In this document: positions 24,228 to 32,821 of the stretch, piece after piece | Numbering within the stretch: position 1 is the stretch's first letter | Layout: each line of letters opens with the position of its first letter | Assembly (NCBI GenBank): GCA_963760715.1 | Contig: CAVXDY010000003.1 | Coordinates: forward strand, 1-64,000 | Length of the DNA stretch: 64,000 nucleotides | Reading direction: 5' to 3' | Source of the DNA: CAVXDY01 sp963760715 | GTDB lineage: Bacteria; Actinomycetota; Thermoleophilia; Miltoncostaeales; Miltoncostaeaceae | Program-made: the position numbers and the translations under genes | Notes under the pieces: generated by a model | The model's database searches: none | What the model was told of the DNA's origin: nothing | The model's input: the letters and a program-made list of their open reading frames with translations, nothing else

Positions 24228-27200
24228 GTGGTGGTGGAGACTGGCGGCGCCGACGACGGCGAGGTGCGAACGGGCTTGCGACCGCCACTACCTCAGACAG
24301 GCGTGCTTCTGACGCGGCTGCTCCCGCCGCGTCTGCCGCCCGACTGCCTCGAGCGTCCCGCCCTCGTGGAGCGTGTGGTCGAGGGCACGCGCCGGAGGCT
24401 GGTCACCGTCCTCGCCGGCGCCGGCTACGGCAAGAGCACCTTGGTCGCCCAGGCGCTGGGGCGCGTGGAGCCGACGTCGGTCTGGATCTCCTGCGACGAG
24501 CGATTGGGAGGCTCCGCCGACCTCCTCGCCCACATCGCCGCGGCTATCGAGCGATCGGTGCCCGGCTTCGGCGCCCAGCTCGCCCTCGAGGGCACCGTGG
24601 AGCGGCAGGTCATGGCGCTCTCCAACGAGATCGTGGCCACGACCGCGGACGATCTGCTGCTGGTGCTCGACGACGTGCACCTGCTCGACGCGGGCGGCAC
24701 GGAGGCCCTCGAGGGCCTGGTCCGGGACCTTCCGCCGTCCGTGCACCTCGTGGTGGCGGGCCGGGCACCCCTGGGGATCGCGCTCGGCAAGCTGCGCGCG
24801 GGCCAGCTCCTGGAGATCCGCGAGGGCGATCTCAGCCTCACCGAGTCGGAGACCGCGAGCATCTGGCGCGCCGGCGGCCGCGATGCGGCGGCCGAGGTGG
24901 TGCGACAGGTGCACGAGCGCACGGAGGGGTGGGTCGCGGGCGTTCTGCTCGCCGCCCAGGCCGGCCACGTCGAGCCGGAGCGTCGCCCGGGCGGCGGACA
25001 GCTCTTCGACTACCTGGCCGAGGAGGTGATGCTCGCCCAGCCGCGTGAGACGCAGGACTTCCTCCTGCAGACCGCCGTCTTCGAGCGGTTCTCGCCGGCC
25101 CTCGCGGCGGCGCTCACCGGGCGCGACGAGTCGTCCGAGATGTGCCGAGAGCTCGTTGCGCGGCACCTGTTCACCATGAGGCTGGAGGCCGAGGGCGAGT
25201 GGTACCGCTACCACCACCTCTTCCAGGCGTTCCTGCGCGCCCGGGTGAACGATCTTCAGCCCGATCTGGCACCCGAGCTGCACCGTCGCGCCGCCTCCGC
25301 GTGGATCGAGGCCGGCGAGCCGGGCCAGGCGGTCGAGCACCTCTTGGCGGCGGGCGACTACGCGAGGGCGGCCGACGTCATCGACTCGCTCGCCGACGAG
25401 ATGTTCTTCACCCCTCAGAGCGCGCTGCTCGCCCGATGGATCGAGCGGGTGCCCGAGCAGGAGCACCACGGGCGGCCGGCCCTGGTGCTCGCTCGAGCCG
25501 GGCTGACGTTCGCGAAGGGCGACTACGCCGCGGCCTTCACCCTCCTGGAGCCCGCGATCGAGGACTTCATCGCCCAGGGCAACCACGAGCGCGCGGCCGC
25601 CGCGTTCTTCCTGCTGATCTACGCGCAACTCTCCGGGGGGACGCCTCAGGCGAACGCGATCGACGTCGGCTACCGGCAGCTGCCGCGGATCGAGGAGGGG
25701 GCCGGCTTGCTGCCCGCGTCGATGGTGCTCGTGGCGGCGGAGCTCGGTTGCGCCACCCGTTATGCGGAGGCGGACGAGTTGCTCGGGCGCGTGCTGCGCC
25801 TCAAGGCGCCGGGCCTCGATCCGCTCGGCCCCGGCTATCTCGCGTCGACCCGGGCGCTGTACATCGACCACCCCCAGGGCCGCTCACGGTCCGCCCTGGC
25901 GACCATGGAATGGGTCATCGGCATCTTCGAGGCGAACGAGCGCTTCGACACGCTCAACTACCTGACAGGGCTCCTGGTCTACCGCGCGATCCTGCTCAAT
26001 CATCTCGGCCGGTTCGACGAGGCGCTCGCCGAGACGGGACGGATCGTGGAGACCGCGCGTCGGCGGGGCGATCAGGGAGGCGTGGACCGGGCGCTCACCA
26101 AGGTGCGGGCGGTCGCGCTCGCCGGCCTCGAGCGATGGGACGAGCTCGAGGCCGAGCTCGCGCGCGGAGCGCCGCTCGACCAGCTGAGAGGCTCCTCGTT
26201 CGCCTTCCGGATGCGGGCGCCCGCCGCTCGGCTGGCGGCGCATCGCGGCGACGTGGAGCTCGTGGCCCATCACGCCGCGGTCGTCATGGACGACGTCGAG
26301 GCGTTCGGCTTCTCCTTCGACACGCCGGGCTGGATCTGCGACATCGCCGGGGCCGCACTCCAGGTCGGTCTCCTCGAGGACGCTCGCCGCCTGCAGCGGC
26401 ACGTGGTGACGGGCGCAGATCGGGCCCAGAACCCATGGGCGCGGGTGCGTGGGCTGCTCCTCGGGACCCTCGTCACGGGGAGACGCGAGGCCGAGGCGGC
26501 ACTCGCCGAGGCGCTCGCGCTGACGGATGAGTACCGCCTCGAGGAGATCTGGACGCGACGGGACCGGCCCCTGGCCGGCCGGGCCCTCGCGCGGGCGGTC
26601 GCCGGCGGGATCGGGCCCGACGGGGTGGCCGCCGGCCTCGCGGTCCGCTGCGGCGCGGAGGTGCTCGACGAGGTCGTCGAGGGTCTCGCCTCCGCCCCGC
26701 CGGCTGATCGGGCGGCCTTCGCCGCTCTCCTCGAGCGCGCCGGCGGGATCGACGCCGAGACCCGGGCGAAGCTGGTCGGAGAGCCGGCCGGCGCCGGCGG
26801 CGGAGCCGTTGGGGAGCCGTCCGGCCTCCGCCGGCCTCCGCTCCGGCTCCTGGGGCTCGGCGGGTTCGTGGTCCGGCGCGGTGGTGAGGCGGTTCCGGTG
26901 TCGGCCTTCGGCCGGGAGCGCGCCCGGGCGCTGCTGGCCGCGCTGATGTGCAACCCGGGGCCGGTGCACCGCGAGCAGCTCCTCGACTGGCTCTGGCCCG
27001 ACCTCGACGTCGAGCGCGGGCTGCGCGCCTTTCACGTGACCCTCCATTCGCTGCGACGGGCGATCGAGCCCGAGATCGACCGGCGTTCATCCGACCGCTC
27101 GATCGTGCGCGTAGAGGGCGAGGGCTACCGGCTCGTGCTCTGGAACGACGACGCGACCGACCTCGACGACTTCCTGGGCCGCGCGGCGGCCGCCGCGGCG

Positions 27201-27629
27201 AGGACCGAATCGACGCGGAGGCTCGACGCGCTACTCGAGGCCGAGGCCGCATACGCCGGTCCCCTGTTCCCCGAGTGGCCGTACGCCGACTGGGCCCTCG
27301 AGCGCCGGCGCGAGGTCGATCGCGCCTACACGACCCTGCTGGAGCGACTGGCCGAGACGTTCAGCGCCGATGGCCGGCACCGCGAGGCGCAGCTGAGATG
27401 GGAGCGGCTCGTCGCCCTCGAGCCCGAGCGCGAGGGCTTTCACCGCAACCTGATCCTGGGCTATGCGGAGGCTGGCGAGAAGGCGCTCGCCCTGCGCCAG
27501 TACCACGCCTGCCGCGCGGTGCTGCGCCGCGAGCTGGGGGTCGAGGCGAGCCCCGAGACCCGCGCGCTCTACCAGCTCATCCTCGAGGACAAGCCGCTTC
27601 CCCGCCGGGCGGTGGCCACCGCCGCCTAA
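24228..27629 (+). CDS. STAND ATPase / SARP-type hybrid transcriptional activator
   Basis: This 1,133-residue regulator has an N-terminal MalT/LuxR-like STAND NTPase with Walker A AGAGYGKST (about residue 64) and Walker B LLLVLDDVHLL (about 143). A long alpha-helical TPR-like region (about 340-850) follows. At the C-terminus an OmpR-type winged helix (about 873-960; RERARALLAALMCNPGPVHREQLLDWLWPD, quoted in parts) is fused to a bacterial transcriptional activator domain ending at residue 1125. MalT proteins normally carry a C-terminal LuxR HTH; here the SARP output module sits at the C-terminus instead. GTG 24228 is preceded by a G-run; TTG 24213 is possible. Matching operators lie on both sides of the gene. 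Confidence 0.88.
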   Translation: MVVETGGADDGEVRTGLRPPLPQTGVLLTRLLPPRLPPDCLERPALVERVVEGTRRRLVTVLAGAGYGKSTLVAQALGRVEPTSVWISCDERLGGSADLLAHIAAAIERSVPGFGAQLALEGTVERQVMALSNEIVATTADDLLLVLDDVHLLDAGGTEALEGLVRDLPPSVHLVVAGRAPLGIALGKLRAGQLLEIREGDLSLTESETASIWRAGGRDAAAEVVRQVHERTEGWVAGVLLAAQAGHVEPERRPGGGQLFDYLAEEVMLAQPRETQDFLLQTAVFERFSPALAAALTGRDESSEMCRELVARHLFTMRLEAEGEWYRYHHLFQAFLRARVNDLQPDLAPELHRRAASAWIEAGEPGQAVEHLLAAGDYARAADVIDSLADEMFFTPQSALLARWIERVPEQEHHGRPALVLARAGLTFAKGDYAAAFTLLEPAIEDFIAQGNHERAAAAFFLLIYAQLSGGTPQANAIDVGYRQLPRIEEGAGLLPASMVLVAAELGCATRYAEADELLGRVLRLKAPGLDPLGPGYLASTRALYIDHPQGRSRSALATMEWVIGIFEANERFDTLNYLTGLLVYRAILLNHLGRFDEALAETGRIVETARRRGDQGGVDRALTKVRAVALAGLERWDELEAELARGAPLDQLRGSSFAFRMRAPAARLAAHRGDVELVAHHAAVVMDDVEAFGFSFDTPGWICDIAGAALQVGLLEDARRLQRHVVTGADRAQNPWARVRGLLLGTLVTGRREAEAALAEALALTDEYRLEEIWTRRDRPLAGRALARAVAGGIGPDGVAAGLAVRCGAEVLDEVVEGLASAPPADRAAFAALLERAGGIDAETRAKLVGEPAGAGGGAVGEPSGLRRPPLRLLGLGGFVVRRGGEAVPVSAFGRERARALLAALMCNPGPVHREQLLDWLWPDLDVERGLRAFHVTLHSLRRAIEPEIDRRSSDRSIVRVEGEGYRLVLWNDDATDLDDFLGRAAAAAARTESTRRLDALLEAEAAYAGPLFPEWPYADWALERRREVDRAYTTLLERLAETFSADGRHREAQLRWERLVALEPEREGFHRNLILGYAEAGEKALALRQYHACRAVLRRELGVEASPETRALYQLILEDKPLPRRAVATAA

Positions 27630-27642
27630 GGGCGCCCGCGCC

Positions 27643-27674
27643 GTAAGTCAGGTGGAAGTGCGTCGTCCTAGCGT
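27643..27674 (+). promoter_or_regulatory. SARP-type operator and promoter of the SnoaL-like gene
   Basis: GTAAGT (27643-27648), 5 bases, GGAAGT (27654-27659), 7 bases, CCTAGCGT (27667-27674; -10 TAGCGT at 27669-27674). The direct repeats are 11 bp apart and the second ends 9 bp before the -10, the geometry of SARP activators. The predicted leader is about 34 bases and includes AGGAGG (27705-27710). Confidence 0.7.
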
Positions 27675-27715
27675 CTGTATCGCGACATCAGTCACCCCCG
27701 CGACAGGAGGATCAC

Positions 27716-28117
27716 ATGAGTCTCGAGACCTTCGTCGAGGCCTGGAACACCAGGGACCCCGACGCCATCGCCGCGCAGTTCACCCCGGACGGGGTGCGTC
27801 ATCAGATCGCGCTGCCCGAAGCGCGCCTCGCCGGCCGCGAGGCAATCGCCCAGGCCGTCGGCGCGAGCCTCTACGCCGTCCCGGACGCCACCCTCGATGT
27901 TCGAGATCAGATCGTCGGCCAGGACGGCCGCGTGGTCTTCGAGTGGACGTGGTCGGGCACGCACGAGAACGACTTCCCGGGCCTGCCGGCGAGCGGAGCC
28001 CAGTTGAGCCTTCCGGGGATCAGCATCTGCACGTTCGACGGCGACGGACAGATCGAGATGGAGCGGGTCTACTGGGACACGGCGACGCTCATGGCCGCCG
28101 CCGGCGCGCTGGGCTGA
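27716..28117 (+). CDS. SnoaL-like / NTF2-fold protein
   Basis: This 133-residue protein of the SnoaL-like (ester cyclase/polyketide cyclase) NTF2-fold family starts FVEAWNTRDPDAIAAQFTPDGV, the usual first helix and strand. GREAIAQAV and a closing IEMERVYWDTATLM strand follow. The conserved Trp-Asp near the end fits the family. It may bind or isomerise a small hydrophobic molecule; the substrate is unknown. ATG 27716 has AGGAGG five bases upstream. It is preceded by a promoter that looks controlled by the adjacent SARP hybrid, so it is probably that regulator's main target. Confidence 0.88.
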   Translation: MSLETFVEAWNTRDPDAIAAQFTPDGVRHQIALPEARLAGREAIAQAVGASLYAVPDATLDVRDQIVGQDGRVVFEWTWSGTHENDFPGLPASGAQLSLPGISICTFDGDGQIEMERVYWDTATLMAAAGALG

Positions 28118-28142
28118 GGCGGAGCGACACGAGTCCCAAGGA

Positions 28143-29545
28143 TCACCCGGCCCGGGCGGCCCGGTAGCGCTCGAGCGCCAGGACACGCCGCTCCCCGTGA
28201 TCCACGCGGGGAGCGGGGTAGTCGCGGCCCACCCGGCAGCCCGCAGCCCGCTCCTCCTCGGGGCTCATGCGCCAGGGCTCGTGGATGCGCTCGTCCGGGA
28301 CCGCCACGCAGCTCGGGCACCCAGCGCCGGACGTAGGCGCCCGACCGGGTCGAAGCGCTCGGCCTGGCGCACCGGGTTGAGCACGCGGAAGTAGGGCGCC
28401 GCGTCGGTGCCGGTGCCCGCCGTCCACTGCCATCCGCCGTTGTTGCTGGCGGGATCGCCGTCCACCAGGTGGCGCATGAAGTGCGTCTCGCCCACGCGCC
28501 AGTCAACCAGCAGGTCCTTGACCAGGAACGAGGCCGTCACGATGCGCGCCCGGTTGTGCATCCACCCGGCCTGGGCGAGCTGGCGCATCCCCGCATCGAC
28601 CAGCGGGAACCCGGTCTCCCCGGCGGCCCACGCACGCACGCCGGCCGGGTCGTCCTCCCAGGCCACGCCCCGGAGGTCCTCCCGAAGGGCTGCGCGCGCC
28701 ACCTCGGGATGCCGGAAGAGGTGGTGCTGGAAGAACTCACGCCACGCCATCTGGCGCCAGAAGGCCTCGCGGCCCGCGCCGAGCGTCCCGGGAAGCCCCA
28801 GCGCGCGGCCCACCTGGGCGCTGGTGCACATGCCCAGGCGCAGGTACGCCGAGAGGTGGGAGGTGGCGTCGTCGGCGACCATGTCGCGGCGCTCGTCGTA
28901 GCGGTCGGCCTCCCCGCCGCGCAGGAAGGCCACGAGCCGCTCGCGCGCCGCCGCGGGGCCCGCGGGGAGCGGCGGCTTCCCGCCGGGCAGGCGGCCGAGC
29001 CCCTCGGAGCCGAGGATCGGCCCGCGCAGTCGCCGCGGCCCGGGCAGGTGGGGGGGGAGACCGATCCGCCGCCATGCGCGATGGAAGGGGGTGAACACCT
29101 GGTACCCCGCTCCCGAGGAGCCCGGCAGGTCGTCCGGCTCCGCCGCCAGGTCGGTGCCACCCACCACCGCCTCCACGCCGGCCGCCTCCAGCGCCTCGCC
29201 CACCCGGGCGTCGCGCGCGCGCCCCAGCGGGGAGACCTCGCGCGCGAACGCCACCCGCGACGCGCCCGCCTCGAGGGCCACGGCCGGCACCACCCGCTCG
29301 GGCGGGCCCTGGCGCACCACCAGCGCCGACCCGCGCGACCGCAGGTCGGCGTCGAGGGCCTCCAGGCCCGCCCGGAGGAACCGCAGCCGGGCCGGGGCCT
29401 CATGGTGGCGGCGCCCCAGGATGCGCGGGTCGAGCACGAACAGGCAGACGACCCGGCCCGCCGCGGCGGCGGCGGCGAGGCGCGGGTTGTCGTCGATCCG
29501 CAGGTCCCGCCGGAACCACACGACCGTGACCCGGTCGCCGCTCAC
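28143..29545 (-). pseudogene. phrB: deoxyribodipyrimidine photo-lyase, C-terminus frameshifted
   Basis: This CPD photolyase-family flavoprotein repairs UV-induced pyrimidine dimers with light. From GTG 29545 the frame is intact through VTVVWFRRDLRIDDNP, the antenna domain, WREFFQHHLFRHPE, WMHNRARIVTASFLVKDL and the FAD site GGWQWTAGTGTDAAPYFRVLNP. Then two +1 shifts occur within 55 bases. After FDPVG the match moves to GAYVRRWVPELR in a second frame, and then to AVPDERIHEPWRMSPEEE in a third, ending at 28143. Removing one base near 28340 and one near 28305 would restore a normal protein of about 467 aa. Real inactivation and sequence error are both possible. Confidence 0.85.
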
Positions 29546-29564
29546 CCGTCCCGCGCCGGCCCGC

Positions 29565-31502
29565 TCAGGAGGGGACGCGGCAGGCGCGCCCGCGCGGCAG
29601 GGTCCGCACGGTCTGCGTGGCGCCGGACGAGCCGCGGACCCGGATCGTGACGGTCAGCGACCGGCCGCAGGCGATCTTGGGGGGCAGGTTGAGCGTGCGC
29701 GTGACCCGGGCGCCCGCGCGGACCCCCGCGGAGCGCCGCGCGAGGACCCGCTTGCCGCCGGCCTCCTTGACGATCACGATCCACGTGGATGGCCCCGACG
29801 CGGTCGCGCCGAACGAGACGCGCAGGCACGCGCGGGCGCGCCCGGGACAGCGCCCGGGACGCGTGACGACCAGCTTCCGCAGGGCGGGACGGGAGAGGAG
29901 GCTCGCGGGCGACCCGGTCCCGGTCGGGCCCTTCACGACCGAGGCGCAGTTGTGGTTGGCGTCGCAGACGGTGCCGCGGTACCACCACCTGTCCTGCGCC
30001 GAGACGCTCTCGCGGGCCTGCACCGGGGTCGCCTGCGCGGCGACCAGGGGCGTGAAGGTGACCCCGTCGCGGGAGTGCTCGAGCCCGTAGCTGGCGATTC
30101 CGGCCAGGTCGCCGCCGGCGTGGGACACGTCGGTGCCCGCCAGGCTCACCGCGATGGAGGTCGGCTGGCCCACCACCGCCAGGGCCGGCGTGGGCGGCGT
30201 GGTGTCGTACCGGCGCGCCAGCGCGACCGCGGCCGTGATGTCCACCACGCCGGCGCCCGTCCTCTGGTTCCAGCCGGTCCCGAGGGTCTGATGGGCCGAT
30301 CGCCGCAGCACGTCGCCGGTCTGCTCGGCCGTCAGGCGGGTGTTCGCCCCGCGCACGAGCGCCGCCGCGCCCGCCACGATCGGCGTGGAGAAGCTGGTCC
30401 CCTCGCCGTAGCCGTAGCGGCCGTCCGGGTTGCCGATGGCCCCGAACGTGGGGGCGCAGGCGTTGTTGCCGTCCCACAGGAGGGTCTTGTTCCCGGGGAC
30501 CGTGGAGAAGACGCCGTCGCCGCAGCTGCCGGGGGCGCCCGCGCCCGGGGCGGCGATCGAGACGCCGTCGTTGAAGGTGGAGAACGGCGCGGGGGCGCCC
30601 GAGGGCGTCGTCGCGCCCACGCTCAGGCCGGTGCTCCACCCGCCGCGCGTGCCTCCGATGGCGGCGGCGGGGTACTGCACCAGGTTCCGGTTGGTCTGGG
30701 CGTCGGCGTTGTTCCCCGCCGCCGCCACCACGAGCACGTCGTGCTGGTGGGCGTAGTCGAGTGCGCTCGTCTCGATCTGCGACAGGCCCGCGCCGCCGAA
30801 GCTGAGGTTGATGACGCGCGCGCCGTGATCGACCGCCCACACGATCCCCGCGGCCGCGGCCGCGTCGCTGATGCCGTCGGTGGTCGTGAGGCGCACCGGC
30901 GTGATCGGTGTGGCCCCGGCCACGCCGCGTCCGCCGATGCCGTTCCCGTCGATCGCGGCGATCAGCCCCGCGATGAAGGTTCCGTGGCCGACCGTGTCGG
31001 TCACGGTGGTGCCGCCGTTCTGGATGTCGACGCCCGCCCCGACGCGTCCCTTCAGGTCCGGGTGGGTCACGTCGACGCCGCTGTCGAGCACCGCCACGCC
31101 CACGCTCGATCCCCCGCCCATCGCGGCGATGCCGCCGCCGGCCTTCACGGCGTCGTAGGCCCAGTCGAAGGGCCGTCCGGTGTCGGGGTCCACGGCCTCG
31201 GCGAACTCGGCGCTGAGGTGCCGCATGAGCACGGGCTCCACGAACTCCACGCGCCGGTCCCCGCGCAGCAGGCTGCGCAGGGCCTCGGGGTCGCCGGTCG
31301 AGACCTCCATGCCGCCGATGCGCGGGATCGGATCGACCTGCCCGCCCGCCGAGCGGATGCGCGCGGCGACCGCGCGGGCCTGGGCCGGGGAGGAGGTGCC
31401 CACCACCATCCGGGCCTCGACGCCGGCAGGCGCAGCCCCGAGCCCCGCCGCGGGGACGGCGAGGACGAGGACGACCCCGAGAGCGAGGAGGGCACGGGCC
31501 AT
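29565..31502 (-). CDS. secreted subtilisin-like serine protease (S8)
   Basis: This 645-residue exported protease has a signal peptide at residues 1-25, an I9-like propeptide to about 110, and a catalytic domain with the full triad: Asp in VAVLDSGVDVTHPD, His in GHGTFIAG and Ser in EGTSFSTPIVAG, plus the oxyanion Asn in VAAAGNNAD. The last 200 residues form a beta-rich, Cys-containing extension (VCDANHNCASVV, paired Cys near the end) probably for surface binding. It acts outside the cell. ATG 31502 follows TACTCT (31516-31521, minus) by 13 bases. The photolyase gene begins 19 bases after its stop. Confidence 0.93.
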   Translation of the reverse strand: MARALLALGVVLVLAVPAAGLGAAPAGVEARMVVGTSSPAQARAVAARIRSAGGQVDPIPRIGGMEVSTGDPEALRSLLRGDRRVEFVEPVLMRHLSAEFAEAVDPDTGRPFDWAYDAVKAGGGIAAMGGGSSVGVAVLDSGVDVTHPDLKGRVGAGVDIQNGGTTVTDTVGHGTFIAGLIAAIDGNGIGGRGVAGATPITPVRLTTTDGISDAAAAAGIVWAVDHGARVINLSFGGAGLSQIETSALDYAHQHDVLVVAAAGNNADAQTNRNLVQYPAAAIGGTRGGWSTGLSVGATTPSGAPAPFSTFNDGVSIAAPGAGAPGSCGDGVFSTVPGNKTLLWDGNNACAPTFGAIGNPDGRYGYGEGTSFSTPIVAGAAALVRGANTRLTAEQTGDVLRRSAHQTLGTGWNQRTGAGVVDITAAVALARRYDTTPPTPALAVVGQPTSIAVSLAGTDVSHAGGDLAGIASYGLEHSRDGVTFTPLVAAQATPVQARESVSAQDRWWYRGTVCDANHNCASVVKGPTGTGSPASLLSRPALRKLVVTRPGRCPGRARACLRVSFGATASGPSTWIVIVKEAGGKRVLARRSAGVRAGARVTRTLNLPPKIACGRSLTVTIRVRGSSGATQTVRTLPRGRACRVPS

Positions 31503-31672
31503 GAGACTTCCCGACAGAGTAGGGGGGTCCGGACAGAGGGCAAATGCGCCGGGCGTCGAGGTCGCCCCGGTCGTCGGTCCAGGCTCGCCGGGACGGATCC
31601 GCGCACCGGGGGCCCTTGCCGGATCGGCGCCGGCTGCCGATAGGGGAGGTGAAGCGCCAGGAAAGGATTCCG

Positions 31673-32752
31673 ATGCGTTCGCCCGCCCGCCGTGCCCGGC
31701 TGTTCCTCGGCGCCCTCGCCGTGACCGCCCTCGCCGCCCTTCCGGGGCTGGCGTCGGCCGCCCCCATGTCGCTGGTCTACGACCAGCAGGAGGCGGTGCG
31801 CGACCTCACGACCACCGCGGGTCCCGGGATGCCGCTGTCGGCCGAGCGCGGGCTGCTGCGCCAGGATCCCGGCCCGGGCGGGATCTTCGATCCCCAGCGG
31901 CGCGATGGGCAGTTCCGCGTCGCCAAGGTCTCCGGAGCGTCGCTCCTGCCGCTGTCGGCCGAGGGCATGGCCGGGGTCATCCGGGAGCAGATCGACCACC
32001 CGAAGGAGCCCAACTCGTCCGGCCTGGTGGGCATCGACGAGATCGGCAACGCCTGGAACGACGGCCGCGTGAGGATCACCTACGCCTGGCATTCGGTGCG
32101 CGGCAAGCGCATCCGGGTGGCGTCGTACAACAGGCTGGTCATCACGAAGAACGGCTACCGGATCGTCCGCGGCCCCGCTCCGCTGCCCCGCATCGACCCC
32201 GACGGGCGGGCCAGCCGCCTTTCGCAGGCACTCGAGATCCTGTCCGGCGTCCCGTACCCCGGCGGCGGAAACTACGCCGAGCGGGTGCAGATCTACGTCG
32301 CGCCGGCCTTCATGTCGTCCATCGCCCTGGGCCGCGGCCCGCACCACAACCTGGGCAACGACGGCAAGCCGCACAAGGCGACCTGGCGCGGCGTGATGCC
32401 GGCGCTCGCCCGGGCCGGCGGCGTGTGGCTCGAGATGTACCACTCATCCAGCGCGACGGGAGTGACCCCGGCGACCTCCGCCGAGTGGCGGGCCGCGCCC
32501 GGCGTCTTCTCCCGCTACCTGGTCCGCTTCCACGGGGATACGACGCGGCTGCACATGCTGATGACCGGGGCGAACGCGGCCCCGCGCGGCGCCCCGGCGA
32601 CCTGCGGCGCGCCGATGGCCTGCCAGTGGGAGCTCGCCGACTCGACCCCCGCCGGCCATGCGATGCTGCTGAACGGTGCCGGCGCGTACCGCCTGGGATC
32701 CCAGGCCACGGCCTGGCGCGTCGAGTTCAACCGCCTGACGCTCTCTCTGTAA
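31673..32752 (+). CDS. exported hypothetical protein, 359 aa
   Basis: I do not recognise the family. A clear signal peptide (basic MRSPARRAR, hydrophobic core, ALASA cleavage region at about 25) sends it out of the cell. The mature part has repeated beta patterns, a HNLGNDGKPHKATW segment, and two Cys in the last quarter (ATCGAPMACQW) that could form a disulphide. It ends in a strand VEFNRLTLSL. ATG 31673 has GGAAAGGA six bases upstream; GTG 31649 is an alternative that overlaps GGGGAGG. It is divergent from the subtilase gene. Confidence 0.75.
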   Translation: MRSPARRARLFLGALAVTALAALPGLASAAPMSLVYDQQEAVRDLTTTAGPGMPLSAERGLLRQDPGPGGIFDPQRRDGQFRVAKVSGASLLPLSAEGMAGVIREQIDHPKEPNSSGLVGIDEIGNAWNDGRVRITYAWHSVRGKRIRVASYNRLVITKNGYRIVRGPAPLPRIDPDGRASRLSQALEILSGVPYPGGGNYAERVQIYVAPAFMSSIALGRGPHHNLGNDGKPHKATWRGVMPALARAGGVWLEMYHSSSATGVTPATSAEWRAAPGVFSRYLVRFHGDTTRLHMLMTGANAAPRGAPATCGAPMACQWELADSTPAGHAMLLNGAGAYRLGSQATAWRVEFNRLTLSL

Positions 32753-32778
32753 CGCCGGCCGCGTCCTCTACAGTCCGC

Positions 32779-32800
32779 GCCGGCGGGTTCATCCGCCGGC
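32779..32800 (+). other. leader hairpin GCCGGCGG-N6-CCGCCGGC
   Basis: An 8-bp perfect stem with 6-base loop lies between TACAGT (32769-32774, likely -10) and the ribosome site of the next gene. It could be a terminator for the upstream gene or a structured leader. Confidence 0.4.
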
Positions 32801-32821
32801 CCGGGCAGATCGAGGAGGCGC

